Below, one piece after another: positions 43,772-52,687 of a DNA stretch of 64,000 bases; position 1 is the first letter of the stretch, and each line of letters begins with the position of its first letter. The stretch spans positions 45,023 to 109,022 of the forward strand of contig CAZSDZ010000003.1 of NCBI GenBank assembly GCA_964605795.1, in the 5' to 3' direction. Position numbers and translations under genes: made by a program. The notes under the pieces are model-generated. The model did not search any database and had not been told where the DNA came from. It saw only the letters and a list, made by a program, of their open reading frames with translations. This stretch comes from JAFGOM01 sp964605795. Its GTDB lineage: Archaea; Halobacteriota; Methanomicrobia; Methanomicrobiales; Methanospirillaceae.

Positions 43772-45403
43772 TTAAAATTCCATCTCTCTAACTTTGGAAT
43801 TTTCAATCCTGGTATAGGATCCTGTTATGTCATGGGGGTGGTCCCTGATAAACGAGTAGACCTGATATGCTTTGTCGTATCGTTCCTGCCAGATTTTCTT
43901 CTCTTTTGAGTCTTTTACTTTGTTATACATCTCCTCAAAGTAATGCAGTCTTTTTTCAAGAAGAAAATAAGTTCCGACTACATGATCAAGGAAATTGATA
44001 TGTGAATATAAGGCAGTTCCCTGTTCGGTTGCATTTGAGAACGAGATGAGGAATGGATCATCATTGGTGAGGGTTTCATCAAGAACTCCCATGAGGGTTG
44101 GTTTGTTGGGGTTAATAAAAATATATTTGTTTCTATCTTTTGTGGAAAATTCTGCAAGAGAAGATGACCGGTGTGTTGGGTCGGTGCCTATTCCGATGCC
44201 GCATATCCCGGTAGAGGGGAAGTAAATATAGGTTGATAAAAATCCCTCCCGTTCCAGGAGTCCGAGAAGCAATAGTGCCTTGTCAGCTGAATTTCCCTCT
44301 TTATCATGGATTATCTCGATAGGATAGCGGGTATCCCTGCTTTCTTTGTACGGGAGTTGTTGAACGAATGTAACCAGCAATTCGATATATTCTCGTTCAC
44401 TTAAGGATTGAGAATCGCGAATACCTCGTAATGGCATGAGGATCGCGTCATAGGTAGGATCATTGACGGGATCCTTGTACATCGAGATATAGTGTTTAAC
44501 CCAGTATTCAGGACTGCCTTTCCCGATATCAGGAATGTAATCGACATTCTGTTTTGCTCCAAGATAGTATGACCGGTTTACCGGGATGGTTATTCCATAC
44601 TCACCCTTCTGAAACATGACCTTGAAGTTACGATCTACTTCCATGGGGTCTGCATTGGGAACCGGTTTTACCGGAGTATATGATGCAGGATACGAAACTC
44701 CTGTTATTATCTGGAGCGTGTCTAACGATTCAGGTATAAGTTCAGGGTGAAAGACACCATATTCTCCCCATGATGTCAGATAAGTACCGTTAGTTAAAAA
44801 GACCTGTATCTTTTTACTACCGCTATCAGCGACATAAATATATTCTTCCCCTGCTCCCGGGCCCGGACCAACACTGACTGCCGTGATTCCGATGAATTTT
44901 CCAGGGCCTGTTCCATACTCTCCCCAGGAAGTGATATATCGTCCGAATGTATCAAATTTCTGGATTCGGTTATTTCCTGAATCAGCGACATAGACGTCAC
45001 CGTAATGGTCGACCGCAATTCCTTTTATCTCATTAAATTTTCCAGGAGCGATCCCAAATCCTCCCCATCGTGCAACGACTGTTCCGTCTGGGAGTGTTTT
45101 CTGAATGCATTGGTTGCCAGAGTCAGCTATGTACAGATACTGGGTATCTCCACCACAGATTGCACTAATCTGGTTTATTATTAGTTTTTCACTGGTAACC
45201 GGGACCGGGTTGTTCGTTTCTGTATCCCGGAACACGGGCGTTTTTTCATATTGGGTGATATTGAGAGCATAGTCTTTTATTGCGATAGGATCAGCGGTGT
45301 GCAGAACGGTTTCGATATGGAGTGATACAACAAAGAGAGACAATGCTACGCCGATGAGAATCAATAAAAAAAGATAAATCCGATGATTCTGATCCACAAT
45401 CAT
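43772..45403 (-). CDS. Secreted NHL-repeat protein with transglutaminase-like C-terminus
   Basis: 543 residues. An N-terminal anchor (IYLFLLILIGVALSLFVVSL), then about four NHL-type repeats (LYIADSGNQCIQKTLPDG, VYVADSGNNRIQKFDTFG, IYVADSGSKKIQVFLTNG) forming part of a beta-propeller. The C-terminal region (about 330-480) follows the transglutaminase-like pattern with YIELLVTFVQQLPYKES, then GNSADKALLLLGLLEREGF. In this family that position is DCEDKALLL, so the catalytic Cys is Ser here. Likely a binding, not enzymatic, domain. Outside the cell. Upstream RBS AAGGTG. Confidence 0.8.
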   Translation of the reverse strand: MIVDQNHRIYLFLLILIGVALSLFVVSLHIETVLHTADPIAIKDYALNITQYEKTPVFRDTETNNPVPVTSEKLIINQISAICGGDTQYLYIADSGNQCIQKTLPDGTVVARWGGFGIAPGKFNEIKGIAVDHYGDVYVADSGNNRIQKFDTFGRYITSWGEYGTGPGKFIGITAVSVGPGPGAGEEYIYVADSGSKKIQVFLTNGTYLTSWGEYGVFHPELIPESLDTLQIITGVSYPASYTPVKPVPNADPMEVDRNFKVMFQKGEYGITIPVNRSYYLGAKQNVDYIPDIGKGSPEYWVKHYISMYKDPVNDPTYDAILMPLRGIRDSQSLSEREYIELLVTFVQQLPYKESRDTRYPIEIIHDKEGNSADKALLLLGLLEREGFLSTYIYFPSTGICGIGIGTDPTHRSSSLAEFSTKDRNKYIFINPNKPTLMGVLDETLTNDDPFLISFSNATEQGTALYSHINFLDHVVGTYFLLEKRLHYFEEMYNKVKDSKEKKIWQERYDKAYQVYSFIRDHPHDITGSYTRIENSKVREMEF

Positions 45404-45521
45404 ATATCACACCTTGTACCGCTCTTGATAATGAACTTTCCGAGCCAGGTAGTGTTAGAGCTGAAATGCCGGGTACCAGAAGTCTGCATCATAATACCGG
45501 GCCTATGGGCTGATAAAACTA

Positions 45522-45656
45522 CTAAATCTCGATTAATTCCTCTCTTTTAAAGACGACGTATCTTCTTTCACCATCCCTCCATATGGTGATTGTCGTAAGT
45601 TTTGTTCCGGCTTTATCCATGATCTCCAAATATGTTCCGATCGTACCAGTACTCAT
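45522..45656 (-). CDS. 44-aa protein between divergent genes
   Basis: An ATG at 45656 reads MSTGTIGTYLEIMDKAGTKLTTITIWRDGERRYVVFKREELIEI (shown in two parts: MSTGTIGTYLEIMDKAGT and KLTTITIWRDGERRYVVF) and ends at a TAG at 45522-45524. It has a plausible small beta fold and codon use like neighbours. It starts 36 nt from the divergent solute-binding-protein start. The frame stays open upstream across that gene, so a longer version with no canonical start is possible. Unrecognised. Worth confirming by comparative alignment. Confidence 0.5.
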   Translation of the reverse strand: MSTGTIGTYLEIMDKAGTKLTTITIWRDGERRYVVFKREELIEI

Positions 45657-45691
45657 ATCTGTTTCAATCAGCAGTTTTTCTGGTGAAAAAA

Positions 45692-47032
45692 ATGGTACGA
45701 TCAGAGATAAAAAAAGCGGGGTTTATCCTGTTTTTACTGGTGATCTTTCTATCATGTGGCTGTGTCTCGGATCAGAAAGAATCTTTTTCCGATATATCCC
45801 GGGATATCACCATCCTTTGTGCAGGTGACAAACAAACATGCAACCGGGTTTTGTCAATCATCCCATCCTTTACTGAAAAAACCGGTATCCCGGTACGTGT
45901 AGTGATGAAAGAAACTGAGTCATTAGGGATAGAATCCTGTTTTATTGGAAATAACAGCGCAACATACGACCTCATCATTATGAACCAGAATGATATGGCA
46001 TTCCTTGCAGAAAAGGGGCATATTTGCAGGCTGGATACATTTATGAACGGGAGTGATCTCAACCGAACCCTCTTTGAATGGCCGCCATTAATGCAGTATG
46101 GAGAATATCCGGCAGGATCCAGCCAGATCTTTGCACTGCCCTTCGATCCTGATGCATTGGGCATTGTGTACCGGAATGATCGTTTCTCGGACCCTGATGA
46201 ACAGGCAGCATTCAAAAGCCGTTACGGGTATGAACTTGATAAACCGGGAACATATCAGAACCTTTCAGATATTGCAGAATTTTTTACCCGACCACAGGAT
46301 GGGTTATATGGCATCGCTGTTGTGGGTTTAGAGGATACTCTTTTTCCTTTTACCAGTTGTGTCTTTCTTTCTTTTGGAGGAAATTTTATGGATCCTGTCA
46401 CCTGCAGGACAGAAGGGATTCTTGATTCTGCACAGAATGAGAAAGCGCTCACCTATATCAGGAATCTTTCTTCCTGGTTTCCTCCGGATATTCTCTCATC
46501 CCGTGTGGGGGATCCGGTAGAACCAATCCTTTCCGGTGATGTAGCTATGGCAGTGATGCCGTTCTCTTCATTTGAATCCCTTGTATCTTCCGGAAAAAAA
46601 ATCAATCAAACAGGGTTTATGTTTTCATCGCTTCCCGGCGAGTATGACAGTTTTGGTTCATTTCAGAGGAGAGGTGTCATTCTTGGAGAGAGTATCGGAA
46701 TAGGAAACAATTCAGGGAAGAAAGAAGCTGCATGGGAATTCCTGCGATGGTTTTACCTTCCCGATACCCAGTACTCATGGGCCCTCGCAGGAGGTCAGCC
46801 CGCCCGGGAATCAGTCCAGGATATGCCGGCATATTACATGGTAAATCCCTATAACTTTTGTTTTCCGACCAGTCTGAGAATTGCACAGGATCCCTGGCGG
46901 GTTTCCAATGGGAAAGAGATATCATCGATTTTTTCGTTCTATCTCAACAAGGCTGTCACAGGTGAATTAAAACCCAAAGAAGCGCTTAAGCACGCAGCAG
47001 AAGAGATAGATGAAACATGTTACCCCTCGTAG
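45692..47032 (+). CDS. Solute-binding lipoprotein (ABC type, family 1)
   Basis: 446 residues. The signal peptide ends in FLSCGC, a lipobox, so the mature protein is anchored by lipid. The rest follows extracellular solute-binding protein family 1: ITILCAGDKQTCNRVLSIIPSFTEKTGIPVRVV, YDLIIMNQNDMAFLAEKGHICRLD, QIFALPFDPDALGIVYRND, GDVAMAVMPFSS and AAWEFLRWFYLPDTQ. The frame opens at 45632; the ATG at 45692 begins the signal peptide. No ABC permease or ATPase gene lies nearby. Sugars or related solutes are typical of the family, but the substrate is unknown. Confidence 0.85.
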   Translation: MVRSEIKKAGFILFLLVIFLSCGCVSDQKESFSDISRDITILCAGDKQTCNRVLSIIPSFTEKTGIPVRVVMKETESLGIESCFIGNNSATYDLIIMNQNDMAFLAEKGHICRLDTFMNGSDLNRTLFEWPPLMQYGEYPAGSSQIFALPFDPDALGIVYRNDRFSDPDEQAAFKSRYGYELDKPGTYQNLSDIAEFFTRPQDGLYGIAVVGLEDTLFPFTSCVFLSFGGNFMDPVTCRTEGILDSAQNEKALTYIRNLSSWFPPDILSSRVGDPVEPILSGDVAMAVMPFSSFESLVSSGKKINQTGFMFSSLPGEYDSFGSFQRRGVILGESIGIGNNSGKKEAAWEFLRWFYLPDTQYSWALAGGQPARESVQDMPAYYMVNPYNFCFPTSLRIAQDPWRVSNGKEISSIFSFYLNKAVTGELKPKEALKHAAEEIDETCYPS

Positions 47033-47095
47033 CAATCAGGTATCGTTTCACCACATAAACATTGAAAAAAAGATAATAAAAAGGGAGTATCAGGA

Positions 47096-47635
47096 TTATA
47101 ATATCTCTGAATATCCTCCCAAGAATGAATCCAATCCATATGAAAAGGATGAGGTATCCAACTTGGCAGGTGTTGGTTCGGCCTGGGGGTATGTCTTATT
47201 CAGGTAGGTATGTGCGATGTCAAACGATTTCCTTGCGTTATCAAGGAACTTTCTCTCGTCATCTGCGCTTACTGCGGTGTAGGAATCTACCTGGTTGAGG
47301 TACTTCTGGTACCAGTACCCGTACAGGTACATGCCATGGAAATAATTGTACAGGTCGTCGGCAAACTCTGCAATGCTCTCACTGGTCTCAAACCTGTCCA
47401 GTTGCATCTCATAGAACTGGCCATTCATTCGTAAATTTCCTGCCTTTGTAATCGCTGCAAACTTGTCGCCCCGTGCAACCAGATTATTCAACTGGTTCTT
47501 GATATCAATCGTCTGGTCGACTCCTTCCTTGGCAGTCTTATTAAATTCCTCATCGTCTTTGATAGCAAAAACGCCGGGAATTACAAGTCCGGTTATGACG
47601 AGAAGTACTATCGCCATTATATATGCTGTTTTCAT
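47096..47635 (-). CDS. Secreted protein of unknown function
   Basis: 179 residues. A cleavable signal peptide (MAIVLLVITGLVIPGVFA) is followed by a helical, mostly charged domain: DIKNQLNNLVARGDKFAAITKAGNLRMNG, then SIAEFADDLYNYFHGMYLYGYWYQKYLNQVDSYTAVSADDERKF. The regular helices with a tyrosine-rich FHGMYLYGYWYQKY suggest a helical bundle. Not recognised. It is convergent with the solute-binding lipoprotein gene and could be functionally linked. Confidence 0.7.
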   Translation of the reverse strand: MKTAYIMAIVLLVITGLVIPGVFAIKDDEEFNKTAKEGVDQTIDIKNQLNNLVARGDKFAAITKAGNLRMNGQFYEMQLDRFETSESIAEFADDLYNYFHGMYLYGYWYQKYLNQVDSYTAVSADDERKFLDNARKSFDIAHTYLNKTYPQAEPTPAKLDTSSFSYGLDSFLGGYSEIL

Positions 47636-47754
47636 GGTATCAGCAGAAACTTTGCAGTATGAATGGAAAATCTTTCAGGTCTTGTATGTTCTGGATACTG
47701 GGGGGTAGTATCGGAAAACGATCTTCCTTATCTGATACACGCATACCAGTATGC

Positions 47755-48087
47755 ATGATCTCAGACAGGGAGAATGCAGCATTTGAAGCGGGAATAAAAT
47801 TAGGGGCGATATACCACCAGTGGGTTGGCACACCCCTCTCTTATGCAAGTGCAAAAAGCCTGGAAGATGCCATAACCCGGTCCCACATCCTCCAGCCGTA
47901 TGTCATTGATATCTCGGTATCACTTGACCGGGAAGCGATGGTACCCAACACATATGGCTATTGTGAGCTGACCGGAATTATGCTTGATATCTCTCTCACG
48001 ATTCGGGTAAATACTGCCCTATGCAAGGCACATCTCCACCCGGTACACGGATACCCCTTAATGGAGATCGAAGAGATACATGAATAA
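47755..48087 (+). CDS. mptD: Archaeal dihydroneopterin aldolase MptD
   Basis: 110 residues. MISDRENAAFEAGIKLGAIYHQWVGTPLS, then LEDAITRSHILQPYVIDI, YCELTGIMLDISLTIRV and a final GYPLMEIEEI match the archaeal DHNA family. The enzyme makes the 6-hydroxymethyl pterin of tetrahydromethanopterin, the C1 carrier of methanogenesis. The frame is open from 47623 (44 extra codons), but those lie within the divergent gene's region and lack homology; the ATG at 47755 is the natural start. It overlaps the next gene by 8 nt. Confidence 0.88.
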   Translation: MISDRENAAFEAGIKLGAIYHQWVGTPLSYASAKSLEDAITRSHILQPYVIDISVSLDREAMVPNTYGYCELTGIMLDISLTIRVNTALCKAHLHPVHGYPLMEIEEIHE

Positions 48088-48907
48088 GCAGTTAGGAATC
48101 CCCATCCTTGATGATCATATTCATATTGACCCAAGAAATGGCAGGGGAATTGATGCAGCCAGAGATTTTATGCAGGCTGGAGGGACACACATCTGTCTTG
48201 TGACAAAACCATCCTGGTCATACGGAGTATATCCATCACGAGGCACAGATTTTATCCCGGTTTTTCAAGAGACGATCCAGATTGCAAGACAGATTACCGA
48301 TATTGGTGTTACCGCTTTCCCCATTCTTGGTGTGCATCCGGCAGAGATTGGGTTGCTTTCAGAACGTCTTGGTTTGGGTATGGCAGCAGAGGTGATGAAG
48401 GATGGTCTTACCTGTGCTGCATCGTTTGTGAACGAAGGAGAAGCGGTTGCGATAAAGTCGGGACGTCCTCATTACCCGGTTGATCAGCAGACTCTCACCG
48501 CTTCTCATGATATTCTGTCTCATGCGCTTAAATTAGGTAAAGAATGTGGTTGTGCCGTGCAGATCCATGCTGAGACTGGTCCCTGCGCAGATGTAATCGG
48601 CATGGCAGAACGTGTCGGGATGGATCCCACCCGCGTTGTGAAACACTTTGGATCTCTGGATTCACCTCTTGTCTCTTCGCTTATGGCAAAAAATGACGGG
48701 ATTATATCCCTGGCCAGATCGAAGCGGTACTGTACCATGGAGAGTGATTTCATGGATGAGAACAGCCGTCCCGGAGCGGTTCTGGGCCCGCGATCGGTTC
48801 CGCGATTCTCAAAGCGATACCTGAGCGAAGGAACATTATCCGAGGATGATCTGTATCATATCCATGAAGAGCTTCCGGAACGGGTGTATGGGATCTCAAT
48901 TGATTGA
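48080..48907 (+). CDS. TatD-related metal-dependent hydrolase
   Basis: 275 residues of the amidohydrolase superfamily (archaeal COG1099-like). ILDDHIHIDPRNG has the HxH metal ligands of strand 1; FPILGVHPAEIGLLS, CAVQIHAETG (metal His) and VVKHFG (second metal His) follow. The nuclease or hydrolase substrate is unknown. It overlaps MptD by 8 nt, so they are cotranscribed; a pterin role is possible but unproven. Confidence 0.83.
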   Translation: MNKQLGIPILDDHIHIDPRNGRGIDAARDFMQAGGTHICLVTKPSWSYGVYPSRGTDFIPVFQETIQIARQITDIGVTAFPILGVHPAEIGLLSERLGLGMAAEVMKDGLTCAASFVNEGEAVAIKSGRPHYPVDQQTLTASHDILSHALKLGKECGCAVQIHAETGPCADVIGMAERVGMDPTRVVKHFGSLDSPLVSSLMAKNDGIISLARSKRYCTMESDFMDENSRPGAVLGPRSVPRFSKRYLSEGTLSEDDLYHIHEELPERVYGISID

Positions 48908-48969
48908 CAGGTTTCGTGTTCCCAGTGAGCAGAAAAGGTATTGCCGATTGAGTAAGCATACTACTACAG

Positions 48970-49263
48970 ATGTATTATAAAAAGCACTATGCTGACGGAG
49001 GAGTCTGCATAGTGGGAATTTGTGACAGCAACCTCATTGGCATGACAATAGCAGATGCGAATGCAAGCCTAACTGTCAGCAAGGATTTTTTTCTGGGTAC
49101 TTCTGCGTCTGATGAAGAGATAGTATCCCTGCTTAATAATGAAGATAATATCACCCTTGTTGGAAATCACTGTGTTACTCTGGCGATAGAAAATGGATTT
49201 GTCGATGAATCTTCCTGTATTAGGATACATAACGAGTTGTATACCCAGATAATGCGGTTTTAA
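48970..49263 (+). CDS. DUF424 family protein
   Basis: 97 residues, cytoplasmic. The pattern GVCIVGICDSNLIGMTIADANASLTVSKDFFLGTSASDEEIVSLL and LVGNHCVTLAIENGFVD matches the archaeal DUF424 family, which is usually next to nmd3 and translation genes. It precedes NMD3 by 1 nt, or 13 nt to the ATG. Role unknown; the context suggests translation or ribosome biogenesis. Confidence 0.85.
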   Translation: MYYKKHYADGGVCIVGICDSNLIGMTIADANASLTVSKDFFLGTSASDEEIVSLLNNEDNITLVGNHCVTLAIENGFVDESSCIRIHNELYTQIMRF

Positions 49264-49276
49264 TGTGAGTATTAGT

Positions 49277-50314
49277 ATGAATATAATTCAGTCTATCTGC
49301 CCGCGGTGTGGTTCCCCTTCCCGGGAAGGTAATCTTTGTGATGCCTGCCTTGTGTTAGAGACAGAATGGATGCAATATGAACCGAGGGTTTTTCTGGTCA
49401 GGTGCCAATCATGCGGTTCTCTAAAAAAGCAATCACAGTGGTCAGACGAGCCCTGTAACCGGGAAGAGATTGAGTATGAATCCGCAGGTTCTGCCATACA
49501 TCTCCATAAAGACCTCTCTTCTCCTGAGATGGAGATTCGACTGGAATCAAATAGTGAGAACAGGTCATTTGCCTCTGTCACGGTAACAGGAATTCTTTAT
49601 GGTATCCCTGTCAGGAAAGAATGTAATATTGAGATAATATGGCAGAATGAAGCATGTGATCGTTGCAGAAGGTTGCATGGTAATTATTATGAAGGAATTA
49701 TCCAGGTCCGGGCTGTTGACAGAAAGGCAACACAGGAAGAGGAAGACCGGGCCAGGGATATTGCGTTATCAGTTGAGCAGGAACTTCAGGAGTCAGGAGA
49801 TCGCCTCTCGTTCATCTCTAAGATAGAAGAAGGCAGGGAGGGTCTGGATATCATCGTGGGCTCACAGGCTATCGGTGAACAGATCGCCCGGGCTCTTGTA
49901 AAACGACTTGGTGGACGGTATACAATGCACCCCACACTGGTCGGTGAGAAGGACGGGAAGAAGATCTACCGGATAACGTATTCAGTTCGATTTCCCAGAT
50001 ACACCCGGGGTGATATCATCAGGGTGAAAGGAGTGTTTGCTGAGGTACTTTTCTGCCAGGGTCGGACGATGACCTACCTGGATCTTCGAACTGGTGATAC
50101 CAGGAACATCTCTGATACCATACAGACAGATTATATCGGAAATATCCGTGATGCAGATCAGTATGCCGTTATTTATACGGATGGTGATATGATCGGCATT
50201 ATGGATTCAGCGTCTGGTGAGACCAGAGAGATAAAGGGACACTCATGGAGACCGGTAACTATCGGTGATACGGTACGGATATTTCACCACCATGATCTCT
50301 CTTTGGTGATGTAA
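49277..50314 (+). CDS. NMD3-like ribosome biogenesis protein
   Basis: 345 residues (349 if the GTG at 49265 is used). The N-terminus has two zinc-binding CxxC pairs (ICPRCGSPSREGNLCDAC, then VRCQSCGSLKK...CN), the NMD3 signature; CDRCRRLHGNYYEGIIQVRA follows. The middle is a beta-rich domain (eIF5A-like and SH3-like parts) with RYTRGDIIRVKG. In eukaryotes NMD3 exports 60S subunits; archaeal forms are thought to act in large-subunit maturation. The stop overlaps taw2 by one base. Confidence 0.92.
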   Translation: MNIIQSICPRCGSPSREGNLCDACLVLETEWMQYEPRVFLVRCQSCGSLKKQSQWSDEPCNREEIEYESAGSAIHLHKDLSSPEMEIRLESNSENRSFASVTVTGILYGIPVRKECNIEIIWQNEACDRCRRLHGNYYEGIIQVRAVDRKATQEEEDRARDIALSVEQELQESGDRLSFISKIEEGREGLDIIVGSQAIGEQIARALVKRLGGRYTMHPTLVGEKDGKKIYRITYSVRFPRYTRGDIIRVKGVFAEVLFCQGRTMTYLDLRTGDTRNISDTIQTDYIGNIRDADQYAVIYTDGDMIGIMDSASGETREIKGHSWRPVTIGDTVRIFHHHDLSLVM

Positions 50315-51183
50315 TGCACACCCGGTGTATTCCTGTTTCTGAATTAAAAACGATCGTATCCTTTCCCTGGATAGATACCACTCGACGTCCATTTGTACAG
50401 GGGGCGGTAGCCTATGTTCCGGTAAGGGATGGTTATCCCTATGATTATACTCTGAAAGAACGGAAGGGATACGAAGGAAGGGGGTTTCAAAGAATCGGAG
50501 ATGTTATCGTTTTTCATGGAAACCGTCCAACCCATGAAGAGATAATCTCTGTACAGGCACAACTTTCTCCCAGGGGAGTTATCTGGATTCGGAGATCCTT
50601 TGGTCAGATGAGGATTCCTGATATCGAGATCCTCTGGGGAACTGCCGGGGAAGTACTTCATCGTGAGTTAGGAATCTTGTATTACCTGAATGTAGAGCAG
50701 ATCATGTTCTCACAAGGTAACCGGAAAGAGAAGATGCGGATATCATCTCTGATTCATCCCGGAGAATCAGTTGCAGATATGTTTGCAGGAATCGGTTATT
50801 TTACTCTCCCTATTGCCCGGGCTGGTGGCCAGGTTTATGCAATTGAACTCAATCCAATCTCTTATCAGTATCTGGTAAGAAATTGTGCGGTAAATAAACT
50901 GGATAGAAATGTCCATGCGGTTCTTGGTGACTGCAGGGATATGATGTGTGGGCATTATAACAGAATTATTATGGGTCATTTTGATTCCTGGCGCTATCTC
51001 ACAAAAGCCCTTCTTCATGTCATGAAGGGTACGGTAATTCATCTTCATGGAGTAGAAGCAGACGAAGGGAATATAATCAGGATATTACAAGAACAGAATA
51101 CATGCTTTTCTCTCTCTTCTCATCTGGTGAAGACTATTGGGCCTGGAAAAAGACACATGGTATGGGACATCATCATTGCATGA
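50314..51183 (+). CDS. taw2: tRNA(Phe) 4-demethylwyosine aminocarboxypropyltransferase Taw2
   Basis: 289 residues, class I AdoMet fold of the Trm5/TYW2 group. Diagnostic: RPFVQGAVAYVPVRDGYPYDYTLKERKGYEGRGFQRIGD, ADMFAGIGYFTLPIARAG (motif I), VYAIELNPISYQYLVRNC (motif II), and RIIMGHFDSWRYLTKAL, where HFDS sits at the position of the Trm5 NLP motif and is typical of TYW2-type enzymes. It transfers the 3-amino-3-carboxypropyl group of AdoMet to the tricyclic base at tRNA-Phe position 37. Immediately after NMD3. Confidence 0.9.
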   Translation: MHTRCIPVSELKTIVSFPWIDTTRRPFVQGAVAYVPVRDGYPYDYTLKERKGYEGRGFQRIGDVIVFHGNRPTHEEIISVQAQLSPRGVIWIRRSFGQMRIPDIEILWGTAGEVLHRELGILYYLNVEQIMFSQGNRKEKMRISSLIHPGESVADMFAGIGYFTLPIARAGGQVYAIELNPISYQYLVRNCAVNKLDRNVHAVLGDCRDMMCGHYNRIIMGHFDSWRYLTKALLHVMKGTVIHLHGVEADEGNIIRILQEQNTCFSLSSHLVKTIGPGKRHMVWDIIIA

Positions 51184-51242
51184 ATTTTTCTGCCATTTCG
51201 ATGATGGATGTTTGAGAATATCTTTTGCAATACCGGATTGAA

Positions 51243-52040
51243 TCAGGGCATCGTCATCTCAATGACCCACCGTTTCACTTCCGGGGCAACATTACCGCAT
51301 CTGGCAGTTCTCTGTATCGATAACCCTTTATTGACAAGCGATGCAACAATCCCTGCAATTTCTCGCTCTTTTTTGAAAAGGTACAGGTGTATCGTCCCGC
51401 CAGGTTTGAGAAGAGAAAGGAGCGTGTCGATGCTATCTTCTCTTCCATACGGGGCAGGCACGATGATTCTATCAAACTGGGTTTGTAACAGGGAATCGAG
51501 CGTATAACAGTCTCCGGTAATCGTCTCAACCTGGTCAGCGAGGTGATTTAATAAAGCATTTTTTCGTAAAAACCGGCAGGCACAGGTATTGCTATCAACA
51601 GCAATGATCCTGGATCTGCGGGCTGCTGCCGGCAGTACAAATGGACCGATACCACAGAACGGTACAAGTATCCTTTCATTTTTCCTGATCTGACCTGCAA
51701 TTCGTATATGTTCCGAAGTTAACCTGGGATTGAAAAAGACGGTTTTAATATCGAGCATGTATTGGAATCCGGCTTCCTTGTGGATTGTTTCGGTTCTGGA
51801 TCCAAACCATATCTCAAAGGGTGCGACACGTTTATCTCCGGTAACGTTTGCAGTTTTGTTAACAATCGTCTTTACCCGGTAATAATGAGATACAATTGCC
51901 TGAACGATATCTGAAGAATAGATCCTGCAATGATCCGGAATCCTAACGACTGCAATGTCTCCAATGAGGGATACGTTCTGTGGAATATCGTACAGAAACG
52001 GTTCAGGGATGATTCCCTGCAGTGCCTTTCGTAACTGCAT
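51243..52040 (-). CDS. Trm5-like tRNA methyltransferase paralog
   Basis: 265 residues, convergent with taw2. FFNPRLTSEHIRIAGQIRKNERILVPFCGIGPFVLPAAARR and IIAVDSNTCACRFLRKNAL follow the Trm5 core; however motif I reads VPFCGIGPF for the usual D-FAGVGPF, and RIIVPAPYGREDS replaces the catalytic NLP. The N-terminal D1 domain of Trm5 is absent. Another Trm5-type enzyme normally makes m1G37, so this may be an inactive or re-specialised paralog that still modifies tRNA. The start MQLRKALQGIIP is supported by the family pattern. Confidence 0.8.
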   Translation of the reverse strand: MQLRKALQGIIPEPFLYDIPQNVSLIGDIAVVRIPDHCRIYSSDIVQAIVSHYYRVKTIVNKTANVTGDKRVAPFEIWFGSRTETIHKEAGFQYMLDIKTVFFNPRLTSEHIRIAGQIRKNERILVPFCGIGPFVLPAAARRSRIIAVDSNTCACRFLRKNALLNHLADQVETITGDCYTLDSLLQTQFDRIIVPAPYGREDSIDTLLSLLKPGGTIHLYLFKKEREIAGIVASLVNKGLSIQRTARCGNVAPEVKRWVIEMTMP

Positions 52041-52687
52041 CTGGTCTGTACTGGATTGAATCTCATCTCATTTCAGGATTTCTGGTGTTATTATTGACAA
52101 CGGAGGTGATAACCGATTTTTCTTTCATACTGGTCACCTGAAAGACAGGAACGATGAGAAGGAACCGGCGGGAGAGGGGAACCGCCGCGATCCTGCGCGC
52201 ATTTTCCTAATGAACCGCAGACACGAACCATGACAAAAAGATATCATAAAAAAATCCGGGTCCAGGGAATAACCGGTCTCGGTATACAATATCTGTTTTG
52301 ATTGGAGATCCTCTCTTTGAAAAAATCATTAATTTTACCTTAAAAATAAAAATAATGAATTTAATTTGATTTTTTAAAGGAGTGACTGATCATGAACTTG
52401 AACTTTTTCATAAAATCAGACAGAATTATAAAATATTTCCAATTCGTTGTATTTTCCATTATCTGGATGAATAATGGTCTTAAATACAAAAATAATATCG
52501 GAAATGTGGTATTTTCAAATCATATACATGCCGGTTAAATGAACTACCCTGGTACTGGCACTATTATTGATAGTTTTCAATATGGTTAGACAAATCAGTG
52601 TTCATTTTGTCATTTCTGCCGATATGTTTTTAATTTATCATGTAATATATTGTCCGTATACATAACGTTAGATTTGTGGGGAACTTT
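52041..52687. other. 647-nt AT-rich upstream region with a GC-rich island
   Basis: Mostly AT-rich, upstream of the giant PKD gene. It contains one GC-rich block (about 52150-52215) described separately. TAATATATTG near 52643 is a likely TATA element for the PKD gene. I see no coding frame of note. Confidence 0.5.
52150..52215 (+). ncRNA. GC-rich structured island, candidate RNA
   Basis: Within AT-rich DNA, about 65 nt are clearly GC-rich, with GGCGG-GAGAGGGGAA-CCGCC forming a strong hairpin and GCGCGC just after. Upstream, AGGTGA and TCACCT (about 52102-52135) can pair. It does not match tRNA, RNase P or SRP RNA by eye. An 18-codon frame also runs through. RNA gene, regulatory leader or remnant are all possible. 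Confidence 0.35.

Noticed and set aside
43712..43909. 65-codon plus-strand frame near the NHL gene end
   Set aside because: Two thirds are antisense to the NHL protein and there is no clear start signal.
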